The position numbers and the translations under genes are program-made. Below are positions 54,061-64,000 of a stretch of DNA of 64,000 nt, piece after piece. The notes under the pieces are model-generated. The model saw nothing but the letters and a program-made list of their open reading frames with translations. It was not told the DNA's origin and made no database searches. Numbering within the stretch: position 1 is the stretch's first letter; every line of letters starts with the position of its first letter. The DNA comes from Alphaproteobacteria bacterium. GTDB taxonomy: Bacteria; Pseudomonadota; Alphaproteobacteria; Rhodospirillales; WMHbin7. Where the stretch lies: positions 2,154 through 66,153 of the forward strand of contig JADGAX010000005.1 of assembly GCA_015231795.1 (NCBI GenBank). The letters run 5' to 3'.

Positions 54061-57000
54061 CGCAAAAAGAGACCGGCCTGGGCCTGTCGGGCCATCTGGC
54101 CCGCGTCTTCATCGAATCGAAGCTCACACCTCTGCTGCTGATGGCCGCCTTGGCCGCCGGTCTGGTGGCGCTGACCTCGCTGGCCCGCGAGGAAGAGCCG
54201 CAGATCAGCGTGCCGATGGTCGATATCCTGGTGACGGTGGACGGCTACAAGGCGGGGGACGCCGCCGAACTGGTGACCAAGCCGCTGGAAGACATCGTCA
54301 AGGGCACCGACGAGGTCGAGCATGTCTATTCGCAAACCCAAGACGACCGCGTGCTGGTGACGGCCAGATTCAAGGTGGGCACCGACGAGGATGTGGCCAC
54401 CTTGCGCATCCATGAACAGATCCGCGCCCATATGGCCGAAATTCCCATCGGCATTCCCGAGCCATTGATCATCGGGCGCGGCATCAACGACGTCGCCGTG
54501 CTGGTGCTGACGCTGGCCCCCAAAAGCGGGGCCGAGGAGCGCTGGAACGACAACGAGCTTCTTAGCGTGGCCGAGGAATTGCGCCACGAGATGATCAAGG
54601 AAGAGGACGTCGGGCTGACCTATGTGGTGGGCGGCAGGAAGGATCAGATCCGCGTCGAACCCGATCCCGAGGCGCTGTCGCGCCTGGGCGTTACGCTCAA
54701 TCAGCTGGTCGATAAGGTGGCGCACGCCAACCGCTCGTTTCTGGTGGGCCAGGTTCAAGCCGCCAACAAAAGCTATCCCGTCGCCACCGGCCAGACATTG
54801 ATGGGTGTGCCGGATGTCGGCCAGTTGCTGATCACGGCCAGGGATGGCCGCCCGGTCTATGTGAAAGACGTGGCCAAGGTCGTGGTGGGACCCGAACCGT
54901 CCAAACATCGCACTTGGCATCTGGGCAAAGGCGACGACAAGCCCAGGCCCGCCGTCAGCCTGGCCTTGGCCAAGCGCAAAGGCGCTAACGCCGTGAAGGT
55001 GGCCGAGAATCTTCTGCTGCGCCTTGAAACGCTGAAAGGCCCGTTGCTGCCGCCCGACATCGAGGTGCACGTCACCCGCAATTACGGCCACACCGCTTCG
55101 GAAAAGGCCGATGAACTTCTGCTGCATCTGGGCATCGCCACGGTGTCCATCGTGGTGCTGATCGCCTTCACGCTGGGCATGCGGGCCGGTCTGGTGGTGA
55201 TGATGGTGGTGCCCACCACCATTCTGCTGACCTTGTTCGCCGCCTGGATCATGGGCTACACCATCAACCGGGTCAGCTTGTTCGCGCTGATTTTTTCCAT
55301 CGGCATTCTGGTCGACGACGCCATCGTGGTGGTGGAGAACATCGTGCGCCACCGCCATCTGGAACCGGGCAAGAATCCCGTCGCCAGCGCCATTCGCGCC
55401 GTGGCGGAAGTAGGCAACCCGACCATCGTGGCGACGCTGACCATCGTGGCCGCCCTGTTGCCCATGATGTTCGTTTCCGGCCTGATGGGACCCTATATGA
55501 GTCCCATTCCCGCCAACGCTTCGGCGGCCATGCTGTTCTCGTTCTTCATCGCCGTCACCGTCACCCCCTGGCTGCTGGTGCGCCTAAGCCGCAAGGACAA
55601 GCCCGAAGCCGCGGCGGGTCAGCATGATCACGAGGGAAAGCTGGGGGCCTTCTATCGGCGCTGGGCGACCCCGCTGGTCAATGATCGCGGCAAGTCGAAA
55701 CGCTTTCTTCTGTACACGGCGCTGGCGACGCTGGCCGTTTGCCTGCTGTTCGCCACCAAGACCGTTACTGTGAAGCTGCTGCCCTTCGACAATAAAAGCG
55801 AAGTGCAGGTGGTGCTCGATCTTCGCGAAGGATCGACGCTGGAAACCACCGAGCGCGTGCTGGGACTGGCGGCGGCCAAGTTGAAGGACCTGCCAGAACT
55901 GGTCTCGATCCAGGCCTATGCCGGAACGGCGTCACCGTTCAACTTCAACGGTCTGGTGCGCCATTCCTATTTGCGCGCTTCGCCCGAACTGGGCGATCTG
56001 CAAATCAACCTATTGCCCAAGTCGGAACGGTCCCGGGCCAGCCACGAGATCGCGCTGGAGATCAGAAAGCGCTTAAAGGACATCGAGCTGCCCTCAGGCT
56101 CGGTGATGAAGGTGGTGGAAGTGCCGCCGGGTCCACCAGTGCTTGCGACCCTGCTGGCCGAAATCTACGGACCCGACGCCGAAACCAGAAGGCGGGTTGC
56201 CGAAAAGGTCTACAGCGCCTTCAAGGCTGTCGATTTCGTGGCCGACGTCGATACCAGCTATGGCAACCCGTCGGAACGCTGGCGCATCTCGATCGACCAG
56301 GAGAATCTGGAATATCACGGCGTCGAGGAAGAAGCGCTGTACGACACGCTGCGCGCCCTGCTGGGCGGCGTCAGCGTCGGCTATTCGCAGCGCGGTTTCG
56401 GGGCCAATCCGGTCGAGATATCCATCCGCCTGCCTAGGGAACATCTGTCCATCGACGAGCGCTTGCTGGCCACCCCGCTTCCCGCCCGCAACGGCAAGGT
56501 CGTCGAATTGGGCGATGTGGTGACGGTGACCAAGGAGCCGGGATCGTATCCGCTGTTTCGTCGCGACGGCCATTTCGCCGAAATGGTGACGGCGGAACTG
56601 GCGGGCCGCTATGAAGCCCCCATTTACGGCATGTTCGCCGTCGAAGACGTGCTGGACAGCATCGATTGGGGAGCCGACGGCAAGCCCGAGATCGCCTATC
56701 ACGGCCAGCCCAAGAACGAGGGCAAGCCCACCTTGCTGTGGGACGGCGAATGGGAAATCACCTATGTCACCTTCCGCGACATGGGAGCCGCCTTCGCCAT
56801 CGCCATTCTGGGCATTTATCTTTTGGTGGTGGGCCAGTTCGCCTCGTTCCGCCTGCCCCTGGTGATCCTGATCCCGGTGCCGCTGACCTTGATCGGCATC
56901 GTGCTGGGCCATGCGTTGTTCGCAGCGCCCTTTACCGCCACCTCGATGATCGGCTTCATAGCGCTGGCGGGCATCATCGTGCGCAACTCGATCCTGCTGG

Positions 57001-57248
57001 TCGATTTCATCCGCCATCGCCTGGGCGAAGGGGCTGATCTGGAAATCGCGCTGTTGGATGCCGGGGCGACCCGCGTCAAGCCCATCGTCCTGACCGCCGC
57101 CGCCGCCATGATCGGCAGCGCCTTCATCCTGGCCGACCCCATCTTTCAGGGCTTGGCGATTTCGATGGTCTTTGGCTTGGCCTCATCGACCCTGCTGACC
57201 CTGCTGGCCATCCCGGCGCTGTATATTTGGTGGCATCGGAAAAGCTGA
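54057..57248 (+). CDS. RND efflux pump, inner-membrane permease
   Basis: 1063 residues with the twelve-helix AcrB-like plan and two large periplasmic loops (about 35-335 and 555-870). Proton-relay aspartates are in GILVDDAIVVVENIVR (helix 4). The spacing of loops and a His-rich linker (QHDHEGK) fit drug or hydrophobic-compound pumps rather than CusA-type metal pumps (no Met triad seen). No outer-membrane TolC-like gene adjoins. Confidence 0.92.
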   Translation: MTQKETGLGLSGHLARVFIESKLTPLLLMAALAAGLVALTSLAREEEPQISVPMVDILVTVDGYKAGDAAELVTKPLEDIVKGTDEVEHVYSQTQDDRVLVTARFKVGTDEDVATLRIHEQIRAHMAEIPIGIPEPLIIGRGINDVAVLVLTLAPKSGAEERWNDNELLSVAEELRHEMIKEEDVGLTYVVGGRKDQIRVEPDPEALSRLGVTLNQLVDKVAHANRSFLVGQVQAANKSYPVATGQTLMGVPDVGQLLITARDGRPVYVKDVAKVVVGPEPSKHRTWHLGKGDDKPRPAVSLALAKRKGANAVKVAENLLLRLETLKGPLLPPDIEVHVTRNYGHTASEKADELLLHLGIATVSIVVLIAFTLGMRAGLVVMMVVPTTILLTLFAAWIMGYTINRVSLFALIFSIGILVDDAIVVVENIVRHRHLEPGKNPVASAIRAVAEVGNPTIVATLTIVAALLPMMFVSGLMGPYMSPIPANASAAMLFSFFIAVTVTPWLLVRLSRKDKPEAAAGQHDHEGKLGAFYRRWATPLVNDRGKSKRFLLYTALATLAVCLLFATKTVTVKLLPFDNKSEVQVVLDLREGSTLETTERVLGLAAAKLKDLPELVSIQAYAGTASPFNFNGLVRHSYLRASPELGDLQINLLPKSERSRASHEIALEIRKRLKDIELPSGSVMKVVEVPPGPPVLATLLAEIYGPDAETRRRVAEKVYSAFKAVDFVADVDTSYGNPSERWRISIDQENLEYHGVEEEALYDTLRALLGGVSVGYSQRGFGANPVEISIRLPREHLSIDERLLATPLPARNGKVVELGDVVTVTKEPGSYPLFRRDGHFAEMVTAELAGRYEAPIYGMFAVEDVLDSIDWGADGKPEIAYHGQPKNEGKPTLLWDGEWEITYVTFRDMGAAFAIAILGIYLLVVGQFASFRLPLVILIPVPLTLIGIVLGHALFAAPFTATSMIGFIALAGIIVRNSILLVDFIRHRLGEGADLEIALLDAGATRVKPIVLTAAAAMIGSAFILADPIFQGLAISMVFGLASSTLLTLLAIPALYIWWHRKS

Positions 57249-57262
57249 TAGCTGGCAGCTAA

Positions 57263-57727
57263 CTACGCCGCTTGGCTGGCGGGATTTTCGATGAGCAGGG
57301 CGTAGAGCGCGTCCGACTTGTCAGTGCCGCGCAGCTTTTCGCAAGTCGGCTTGTCGCGCAGCAGGCGCGAGATGCGGGCCAATGCCTTCAAATGTTCGGC
57401 ACCGGCCTGTTCGGGAGCCAGCAGAAGGAAGATCAGGTCCACCGGCTGCTCGTCGATCGATTCATAGGCGATCGGCTTTTCCAACCTAGCGAACAGCCCA
57501 ACCAGCTTTTCCAGCTGGGGCAGCTTGCCGTGCGGAATGGCGATGCCGTTGCCCACGCCCGTGGTCCCCAGGCGCTCGCGTTCAAGCAACACGTTGAAGA
57601 TGACCCGTTCATGCAAGCCGGTCAGTTCGGCCGCCAGATGGGCAAGTTCCTGCAAAGCCTGCTTTTTGCTGGTCGCACGCAGGTTCGCCACAACGCCTTT
57701 TGGCTCGAGAATGTCGCTGATCTCCAT
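57263..57727 (-). CDS. ptsN: PTS-Ntr EIIA (nitrogen regulatory IIA protein)
   Basis: End point of the PTS-Ntr relay started by PtsP (9409-11670), 154 residues. Phosphorylated histidine H66 in GIAIPHGKLPQL; the N-terminal MEISDILEPKGVVANL is typical. In proteobacteria it controls potassium transport, nitrogen and stress responses. Converges with the RND pump (14-base gap). Confidence 0.94.
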   Translation of the reverse strand: MEISDILEPKGVVANLRATSKKQALQELAHLAAELTGLHERVIFNVLLERERLGTTGVGNGIAIPHGKLPQLEKLVGLFARLEKPIAYESIDEQPVDLIFLLLAPEQAGAEHLKALARISRLLRDKPTCEKLRGTDKSDALYALLIENPASQAA

Positions 57728-57944
57728 GAGATCCTAAAGTTAGGATGCACCCCAAAATCCGGCCCGGCCTTAGCCAAGCCCTGCGAAGCGCCGGACCTTA
57801 TGCCGCCCCGCCCGGTGTGTCAAGGGGTAGGGGAAACCCTGATTTTTTTATCCACAAGCCTCCAGGCATGGGGATCGGGCTTTGCCTGCACCGCAACATT
57901 TGGCTAGGATATGCGCCGTAAGTTCGTCACCGTCCGGGGGTTTC

Positions 57945-58781
57945 ATGTCCGAAGGCTTGGGTTTAATGGCTGGGAAGCGCGGCCTGATCATGGGTGTCGC
58001 CAACGACCGCTCGATCGCTTGGGGGATCGCGCAAGCGGTGGCCCGCCAGGGCGCCGAGCTGGCGTTCACCTATCAGGGCGAGGCGCTTGAAAAGCGCGTG
58101 CGCCCCTTGGCCGAACAATTGGGCGTGCCGGTTCTGTTGCCCTGCGACGTCACGGATTTCGACAGTCTCGACAAAGTGTTCGACGACCTGCAGGAGCGCT
58201 GGGGCGGGCTGGATTTCGTCGTCCACGCCATCGCCTATTCCGACAAGGAACAGCTTCGCGGCAAATATCTCGACACCACCTACGAGAATTTCGCCCTGAC
58301 CATGAACGTCTCGTGCTTTTCATTTACCGCGGTTGCGAAACGAGCGGCGGCCTTGATGAAGAATGGGGGCAGCATGCTCACCTTGTCTTACTACGGCGCC
58401 GAGCAGGTGATGCCGCATTACAATGTGATGGGCGTGGCCAAGGCGGCGCTGGAAGCCAGCGTGCGCTATCTGGCCGCCGATCTGGGCAGCGACGCCATCC
58501 GCGTCAACGCCATCTCGGCTGGCCCCATCAAGACGCTGGCCGCTTCCGGCATCGGCGATTTCCGTTTCCTGCTGCGCTGGAACGAATTGAACGCGCCATT
58601 GAAGCGCAACGTCACCATCGAGGATGTCGGCAATTCGGCGTTGTATCTGCTGTCCGGTCTGGGATCGGGCGTCACCGGCGAAGTGGTGCATGTCGATTCC
58701 GGCTATCACACGGTGGGCATGGTGGCGGTCGAATCGGCCGCCGGAACGGCCGAACTTCTGCAGACCTTCAAGAAGGGCTGA
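57945..58781 (+). CDS. fabI: Enoyl-[acyl-carrier-protein] reductase (NADH)
   Basis: Last reductive step of each fatty-acid elongation cycle. 278 residues from ATG 57945. Short-chain dehydrogenase with FabI features: [24 protein letters not shown], and Y-x6-K catalytic pair Y159/K166 ([14 protein letters not shown]), plus [13 protein letters not shown]. One base before aroC. Confidence 0.96.
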   Translation: MSEGLGLMAGKRGLIMGVANDRSIAWGIAQAVARQGAELAFTYQGEALEKRVRPLAEQLGVPVLLPCDVTDFDSLDKVFDDLQERWGGLDFVVHAIAYSDKEQLRGKYLDTTYENFALTMNVSCFSFTAVAKRAAALMKNGGSMLTLSYYGAEQVMPHYNVMGVAKAALEASVRYLAADLGSDAIRVNAISAGPIKTLAASGIGDFRFLLRWNELNAPLKRNVTIEDVGNSALYLLSGLGSGVTGEVVHVDSGYHTVGMVAVESAAGTAELLQTFKKG

Positions 58782-58782
58782 G

Positions 58783-59871
58783 ATGTCGGGCAACTCCACC
58801 GGCGATTTGTTCCGTCTGACCAGCTTCGGCGAAAGCCACGGCCCGGCCATCGGCGGAGTCGTCGATGGTTGCCCGCCCGGCATTTCGCTAACCGAAGCCG
58901 ACATCCAGCCCTTTCTCGACGCCAGAAAGCCCGGCGGCTCCAAACATGTGACCCAACGCCAGGAAGCCGACCGCGTGCGCCTGCTGTCGGGCGTTTACGA
59001 AGGCAAAACCACCGGCACCCCCATCGCCTTCCTGATCGACAATACCGACCAGCGTTCGAAGGATTACGGCGCCATCGCCGAACAATTTCGCCCTGGCCAC
59101 GCCGACTATAGCTATTGGCGCAAATACGGCATCCGCGATCCCAGGGGAGGCGGGCGGGCCTCGGCCCGCGAAACGGCGGTGCGGGTGGCGGGCGGCGCCA
59201 TCGCAAGGCTGGTTCTGAACGCCATCGTTCCCAAGGGCGTGGTCGTGCGCGGCGCTTTGGTGCAGATCGGCGCCCGCTCTATCGAAAGATCGCGCTTCGA
59301 TTGGAAGGAAGTTTCCAACAACGTCTTCTTCTGCCCCGACGCCAAAACGGTTCCCCTGTGGGACGAAGACCTGGCGAAAATCCGCAAGCAAGGCTCCAGC
59401 ATCGGCGCTGTGGTGGAGGTCGAGGCGCAAAATGTGCCTGCGGGGTTGGGCATGCCGGTTTATGACAAGCTGGACGCCGACATCGCCAAGGCGATGATGG
59501 GCATTAATGCTGTCAAGGGCGTCGAGATCGGCGAGGGCTTCGCCTCGGCCCTTTTGACCGGCGAGGAAAACGCCGACGAGATGCGCATGAAGAAAGGCAA
59601 GCCCGTCTTTCTTTCCAATCACGCGGGCGGCATTCTGGGCGGCATTTCGAGCGGCCAGCCGGTTGTGGTGCGCTTGGCCTTGAAGCCGACCAGTTCCATC
59701 CTAACTCCTAGGAAGAGCATCGACATCCACGGCAACGAGGTCGATATCGTCACCAAAGGCCGCCACGATCCTTGCGTGGGCATTCGGGCGGTTCCGGTGG
59801 CCGAAGCCATGCTGGCCCTGGTGCTGGCCGATCATCTGCTGCGCCAGCGCGGCCAGTGCGGAAAAATCTAG
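58783..59871 (+). CDS. aroC: Chorismate synthase
   Basis: Makes chorismate from EPSP, using reduced FMN without net redox change. 362 residues; [35 protein letters not shown] and [16 protein letters not shown], and [17 protein letters not shown] at the end are signature blocks. fabI-aroC adjacency is seen in other alphaproteobacteria. Confidence 0.97.
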   Translation: MSGNSTGDLFRLTSFGESHGPAIGGVVDGCPPGISLTEADIQPFLDARKPGGSKHVTQRQEADRVRLLSGVYEGKTTGTPIAFLIDNTDQRSKDYGAIAEQFRPGHADYSYWRKYGIRDPRGGGRASARETAVRVAGGAIARLVLNAIVPKGVVVRGALVQIGARSIERSRFDWKEVSNNVFFCPDAKTVPLWDEDLAKIRKQGSSIGAVVEVEAQNVPAGLGMPVYDKLDADIAKAMMGINAVKGVEIGEGFASALLTGEENADEMRMKKGKPVFLSNHAGGILGGISSGQPVVVRLALKPTSSILTPRKSIDIHGNEVDIVTKGRHDPCVGIRAVPVAEAMLALVLADHLLRQRGQCGKI

Positions 59872-59887
59872 AAGAGCAAACCATCAC

Positions 59888-60817
59888 ATGCCGACACTTC
59901 TTGTTACCCACCCCGTTTGCCTTGAACATGATCCCGGCCCGCATCACCCGGAATGTCCCGAGCGCCTGAAGGTGGTTCTGGCGGCGCTGGAGACCGAGGA
60001 ATTCCATTTCCTGATGCGCGAACAGGCCCCGCATGCCAGCATGGAGCAGTTGGCGCGCGTGCATCCCATGTCGCATATCGAGCATATCTTGTCGTCGGTG
60101 CCGCAAGAGGGCCATCGCACCATCGACGGCGACACGTTTTTGTCGCCCAACAGCGGCGAAGCGGCCCTGCGCGCCGCTGGCGCCATTTGCCTGGCCATCG
60201 ACGACGTGATGGCCAAACGCGCCCGCAACGCCTTTTGCGCCGTCCGCCCGCCCGGACATCATGCCGAACTGCATCAAGCGATGGGCTTTTGCATGTTCAA
60301 CAATGTGGTGGTGGGGGCCTATCACGCCAGGGCGGCGCATGGGCTTACGCGCATCGCGGTGGTGGACTGGGATGTGCATCACGGCAACGGCACCCAGCAT
60401 CTGATGGAAGACGATCCCGATTTCTTTTACGCCAGCACCCACCAATCGCCTTTGTATCCCGGCACCGGCTGGGCCGACGAAACCGGGGTGGCGGGCAATG
60501 TGGTGAACGTGCCCCTGCCGCCCGGCACCGATGGGCCGGGCTTTCGCGCCGCTTTCACCAGCCGCATTCTTCCAGCGCTTGAGGCCTTTCAGCCCGAACT
60601 GATTCTGATTTCGGCGGGATTCGACGCCCACAAGGCCGATCCCATCGCCAATCTGAAACTGGAGGCCGAGGATTTCGGCTGGGCGACGCGCGAGATTTTG
60701 GCGGTGGCGGGTCGCGTTTGCGACCATCGCGTGGTGTCGGCGCTGGAAGGCGGCTATGATCTGGCGGCGCTGATGGCCTGCACCACCCATCATGTGCGGG
60801 CACTTCTGGGAAGCTGA
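59888..60817 (+). CDS. Histone-deacetylase-family amidohydrolase
   Basis: 309 residues of the bacterial HDAC/AcuC/acetylpolyamine amidohydrolase fold. Active-site set: AVRPPGHHAE, DWDVHHGNGTQ (zinc Asp/His) and SAGFDAHKADP, with EGGYD at the C-terminus. Hydrolyses acetyl amides of small molecules or proteins; exact substrate unknown. One-base overlap (TGATG) with the next gene. Confidence 0.9.
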   Translation: MPTLLVTHPVCLEHDPGPHHPECPERLKVVLAALETEEFHFLMREQAPHASMEQLARVHPMSHIEHILSSVPQEGHRTIDGDTFLSPNSGEAALRAAGAICLAIDDVMAKRARNAFCAVRPPGHHAELHQAMGFCMFNNVVVGAYHARAAHGLTRIAVVDWDVHHGNGTQHLMEDDPDFFYASTHQSPLYPGTGWADETGVAGNVVNVPLPPGTDGPGFRAAFTSRILPALEAFQPELILISAGFDAHKADPIANLKLEAEDFGWATREILAVAGRVCDHRVVSALEGGYDLAALMACTTHHVRALLGS

Positions 60818-61530
60818 TGAAGGGCCGGTCCTTCAAACGCTGGGGCTGGCTTGTTCTTCTTCCCGTTCTGCCGATTGCCTGCTGGCTTGGCCTGGCTTGG
60901 TTGCTGGGATCGATCCCGGCGAACCGCGTTCTTCCTGAATCCCACTCGGATATGATCGAGATCGCTCTGGTCTCGAACGGCTGGCATGTCGATCTGGTTC
61001 TGCCCATCCAGGCGGGCGACATCGACTGGCGACAGGATTTCCCGGCGACGGACACAAGGCTTGGCGCATCCCTGCCCTTCATCGCCCTGGGCTGGGGCGA
61101 CCGCGATTTCTATCTGGAAACGCCGCGTTTGCGCGACTTGAAAGCGAGGACGGCGCTGAATGCTCTGCTGGGAAGAGGGCCTGCGGTCATGCATGTCATG
61201 CATCTACCGGCAATGCCTTCGGGCGAAGGAACGCGCCGCTTGCGCATGGACCAAAAAACCTATCGCACCCTGGCGGAAAGGCTGCAAGCCAGCCTGCAAC
61301 GAAACGATGGCGGCAAAACGATCCTGATCGCGGGCCAAGGCTTTGGCAATGCCGACGCCTTCTACGAGGCCAAGGGCCATTACAGCCCCATCACCACCTG
61401 CAACGAATGGCTGGCCGCCCATTTAAGGGCGGCGGGCCTTCCAGCTGGCCTGTGGTCGCCGCTTCCCTTGGGTCTTTTGTCCCATTGGCCTTCGCATGAG
61501 CGCCACGTCGCGCAAAGCGGAACGGGTTAG
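60817..61530 (+). CDS. DUF2459 (TIGR02117) membrane-anchored protein
   Basis: 237 residues: one N-terminal membrane helix (about 10-32) and a periplasmic domain with SNGWHVDLVLP, FIALGWGDRDFYLETPR and TTCNEWLAAHLRAAGLPAG, the blocks of this uncharacterised proteobacterial family; the Cys/His residues would suit a hydrolase of the NlpC/P60 kind (speculative). End of the fabI operon; its stop overlaps the convergent gene by four bases. Confidence 0.8.
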   Translation: MKGRSFKRWGWLVLLPVLPIACWLGLAWLLGSIPANRVLPESHSDMIEIALVSNGWHVDLVLPIQAGDIDWRQDFPATDTRLGASLPFIALGWGDRDFYLETPRLRDLKARTALNALLGRGPAVMHVMHLPAMPSGEGTRRLRMDQKTYRTLAERLQASLQRNDGGKTILIAGQGFGNADAFYEAKGHYSPITTCNEWLAAHLRAAGLPAGLWSPLPLGLLSHWPSHERHVAQSGTG

Positions 61531-64000
61531 GCCTCCCCCTGGAAGGCAATCACCGTCGCATTCTCGACGTGCACGCTAGACCCAACGCTTACTTCAGCGC
61601 CATTGTTGCTGGTGTACACCGTGTATCCATCCATCGTACCGCCGCTGGTCGTCCAGCCTTCGCTGGCGTCGAAGTTGATCTGACTGCGGTCGTTGCCGAT
61701 GATCTGAACCGTTGTATCGCTGCTATCGGCCATGCCCCGCAGGATAGTGCTGTCCAGATCGATGGTGACTTTTGAATCATTGGTGCCGGAAATTTCAAGT
61801 TGCTCGATGCTCTCCAGTTTCCAACCCGCCAGGGCGGTCAGATCGAAGCTCAGATCTCCCACATGGCCCGCTTCACCGGTCAGCACCAGTTTGTCATAGT
61901 CACTGCCGCCATCGATCAGCTTGAAGTCGGCGCTGCCGGTATAGAAGACGTCGACGCCGTCATGGCCGAAGGCCATGTCGTTGGTGCCTATCAGCGTGTC
62001 AGCGCTCGCGTTGCTGCCGATAGAGTAGGTCGATTGCCAGTTGTCGGGGGTGACGATGACGTCTGCGCTGGCGGTTCCCAGGTAGGTCGTGCCGCTGTCG
62101 GGCGTCGTAATCGTCGCTTGAACCACCGAAGCGCTGAGGTCCGTGTCCGTCTGCGTGACATCCAGAACATAGCAATGGTTTTGTCCGCTTCCATCCCACA
62201 ATGAACCCAGATTCCTGCCCGTGATGCTGTCGAAATTTCCCTGCAAGCTGTCGGCTGAAATCAGGTGGTCGAAACTGCTGCCCGCCTGCAGCGAGCCGGC
62301 GCCGTTTTCGTAGTTCATATAAAGGTCCAGCGTTCCGCCGTTCAGGGTGATTGTGCTGCCCGACGTGATGCTGTCGTTCGTATAGGTCTGGTAAATATCA
62401 GAAACGTTGTCGGGATTCGAGGCAAACAGATCGAGATCGACAGCCGAACCGGCAGAAATCTCCAGTCCCGCGCCGTTAACAAAATCAAGCGAGGCTGGTA
62501 TGTGCCAGTCGTGTCCCACGTTGAGAATGACGCCATCGTTGACCAGCGTGCCGTTCCCGGTAATGTTTCCCTCGCCTGTGAATGTCAGGTCGTTGTTGTC
62601 GCCATTGAATAGGCCCGTCAGGACAAGGGTCGATGCGTTGTCGAAAACGACACTGTCGTTGAAGGTCAGGCTGCCCGAGTTGCCGATATTGATCGTGGCC
62701 GAATGCCCGCTGTCCAGGTGCAAGCGGTCCACCGACAGCCCACCATTCAACAAAACTCGCAGCCCTTCGTCGATATACAGGTCGGAAATCGTCTGCAAAA
62801 CGCCAACATCCACGGAAATCGTGCCGCTGCCGACGGCATGCAGTTCCGACAACGTATCAGTTGCGGAGCTGAAGGAGACATGACCATTGCTTATGAACAG
62901 GGGGTCTGCCGCCGTCGGCAGGATATTGCCCGTCCAATAATCAGAGCCGAAGGCGAACGCAGCGTTGCCAGCATACCACAAGCTGCTGACCAGGCCATGG
63001 GTCAGCGTGGTGGCGCTGTACGCCGAGGTCCCTCCCGTGGCGTCGCTGCCCGTGAGATCCACGAAGCTTCCGGCGGCCGTGCCGTCGGTACCATCCCAGG
63101 CCCGCAGGGTGAAGGAGGCCATGCCGGTCCAGGTATCCCCATCATCCGCAACAAAACGCAGGCTGTCATAGCCGTCGTTGGCGGCATCAGTTCTATCCAA
63201 CACCAAGGCGTTGGACTCGGAAATGTCAGCCACCGTTACCGTGGTCCAATTCGCTCCGCCATTCAGCGTGTATTCCCAATGGCCGCCCGGCGCGCTTAGG
63301 CCGACGATGGCCACGCCCATCGGAAGGGTTCCGGCATCGGGGTCGAACATCGCCACAGATCCAGATCCCTCGCCTAAGCCGCTGTTGCCGGCCATCGCCT
63401 GAAGCAGATTGTCTTCGGGAATATCCAGAGTGTTGTAGCCTTCCAGAACCAAGTGTGTCTGTTCGCCGCTGAGGCCGCCTGGGATCGTTTCGCCGTAAGT
63501 CGCGGCATCGGCCACCAGAACCGGTGCGGAGTTCGGCGACACGATCGTCGATGCCGTTTCCGAAGCGCTGGAAACGCTGGTCCCCAGATCAGTGAGTGCA
63601 ACCTTGGTTCCGGGCGCATCGTTCGACATGCCGTCCCAGGCAAAGTAGGTGATGCTTTCAGTGCCTGCGGCATGGTCCGAATTGGGAACATAGCGCAACG
63701 AGGCCGTGTTCGGCAGCACCAGCGCATGGTCGGCGTCGACACTGCCGACGTCTGTCCAGGCGCCGCTTTCAAGCTTGTATTGCCATGTGCCATCTGAGTT
63801 GTCGGCGCTGGTCAGCGCCAGGCCCAAATCACTGTTCTCAGCATCCGAATAGCGCGTCACCAGAACGTAAACAAAGGTGCCGTCTCCACCCAAACCGACG
63901 GCAGTCTGTGCAAGCGACGGCGCTACTGTGATTGTCTCGTCCGATGAATAGACGTGGACATCGTCGATATTCCATCCGCCATAGCTAACTGAATAGTCGC
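61527..64000 (-). CDS. Large repeat-containing surface/secreted protein (partial)
   Basis: The C-terminal 824 or so residues of a protein that continues past the window edge. At the edge it reads YGGWNIDDVHVYSS, a MAM-like/beta-sandwich ending. Then come cadherin- or Ig-like modules (SLRYVPNSDHAAGTESIT, SLRFVADDGDTW twice, with PNSAPVLV between), a beta-helix-like Gly/Asn-rich region (INIGNSGSLTFND), and a C-terminus with DTLIGTNDMAFGHDG and FKLIDGGSDYDKLVLTG, which resembles the calcium-binding/type I secretion-type ends of large adhesins. Composition is acidic, Asp/Thr/Ser/Gly-rich with few Lys/Arg and hardly any Cys. Probably exported; adhesin or matrix role inferred. Confidence 0.8.
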   Translation of the reverse strand, partial: DYSVSYGGWNIDDVHVYSSDETITVAPSLAQTAVGLGGDGTFVYVLVTRYSDAENSDLGLALTSADNSDGTWQYKLESGAWTDVGSVDADHALVLPNTASLRYVPNSDHAAGTESITYFAWDGMSNDAPGTKVALTDLGTSVSSASETASTIVSPNSAPVLVADAATYGETIPGGLSGEQTHLVLEGYNTLDIPEDNLLQAMAGNSGLGEGSGSVAMFDPDAGTLPMGVAIVGLSAPGGHWEYTLNGGANWTTVTVADISESNALVLDRTDAANDGYDSLRFVADDGDTWTGMASFTLRAWDGTDGTAAGSFVDLTGSDATGGTSAYSATTLTHGLVSSLWYAGNAAFAFGSDYWTGNILPTAADPLFISNGHVSFSSATDTLSELHAVGSGTISVDVGVLQTISDLYIDEGLRVLLNGGLSVDRLHLDSGHSATINIGNSGSLTFNDSVVFDNASTLVLTGLFNGDNNDLTFTGEGNITGNGTLVNDGVILNVGHDWHIPASLDFVNGAGLEISAGSAVDLDLFASNPDNVSDIYQTYTNDSITSGSTITLNGGTLDLYMNYENGAGSLQAGSSFDHLISADSLQGNFDSITGRNLGSLWDGSGQNHCYVLDVTQTDTDLSASVVQATITTPDSGTTYLGTASADVIVTPDNWQSTYSIGSNASADTLIGTNDMAFGHDGVDVFYTGSADFKLIDGGSDYDKLVLTGEAGHVGDLSFDLTALAGWKLESIEQLEISGTNDSKVTIDLDSTILRGMADSSDTTVQIIGNDRSQINFDASEGWTTSGGTMDGYTVYTSNNGAEVSVGSSVHVENATVIAFQGEA

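Noticed and set aside
54057-57248. CusA-type metal efflux pump
   Set aside because: No methionine relay was recognised and the adaptor lacks the metal-binding CusB features; kept as generic RND pump.

Overview
This window looks like a chromosomal segment of a GC-rich alphaproteobacterium, probably Rhodospirillales and broadly Magnetospirillum-like. This is inferred from alphaproteobacterial small families (DUF4167, DUF1192, UPF0262), a ubiG/lysC divergent pair, a two-subunit glycine decarboxylase behind a tandem glycine riboswitch, a PTS-Ntr pair (ptsP and ptsN) and a soluble chemoreceptor. No rRNA, CRISPR array, intact insertion sequence or prophage was seen. Two tRNA genes (Thr-CGT, Val-CAC) are present.

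Layout. 1-950: a probably frame-disrupted unknown gene. 944-13941: a long, tightly packed minus-strand run (lysC, NMO-like oxidoreductase, ptsP, rodZ-like, ispG, hisS, hemA, prfA, prmC, DUF4167, D-2-hydroxyacid dehydrogenase) covering amino-acid, isoprenoid, tetrapyrrole and translation functions. 14088-20894: ubiG, then a minus-strand group with an FkbM methyltransferase, a putative glycosyltransferase, an RluC-type pseudouridine synthase, crcB, rarA, a DegP/Q protease and DUF1192. 20951-26118: a quinone oxidoreductase, the proton-translocating transhydrogenase pntA-pntB, and next to it a pair of shortened paralogues holding only transhydrogenase membrane regions. 26407-28921: a small cluster with hemerythrin, a polytopic NnrS-like membrane protein and DUF2249. 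28996-32808: a more accessory stretch with a ChbG/YdjC deacetylase, a GNAT, an MFS transporter with a coupled 41-residue membrane peptide, a small lipoprotein and a toxin-antitoxin pair. 32840-36707: a TPR-methyltransferase, LMW phosphatase, UPF0262, hisD and hisG. 36869-39172: a GNAT, an LprI-like secreted protein and a methyltransferase bounded on one side by a duplicated gcvPB 3' end. 39200-43830: the gcvT-gcvH-gcvPA-gcvPB operon and its riboswitch. 43878-50034: trxA, a GNAT, a chemoreceptor, a YgiQ-type radical SAM protein, a universal stress protein and a methyltransferase-like gene. 50068-57248: tRNAs, a repeat-rich gap, a glycine-zipper lipoprotein, pdxH, a CDF transporter, DUF2892 and an RND efflux pair. 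57263-64000: ptsN, then fabI-aroC-HDAC-DUF2459, and the 3' part of a large surface or secreted repeat protein running off the window.

Most genes are housekeeping and form translationally coupled operons with 1-4 base overlaps. The points most worth a second look are the transhydrogenase-like membrane pair that has lost the nucleotide-binding domains and key proton-path residues (21929-22986), the duplicated gcvPB end beside a methyltransferase (38360-38455), and a family of mosaic intergenic repeats with conserved hairpin pairing (30312, 46329, 50501).
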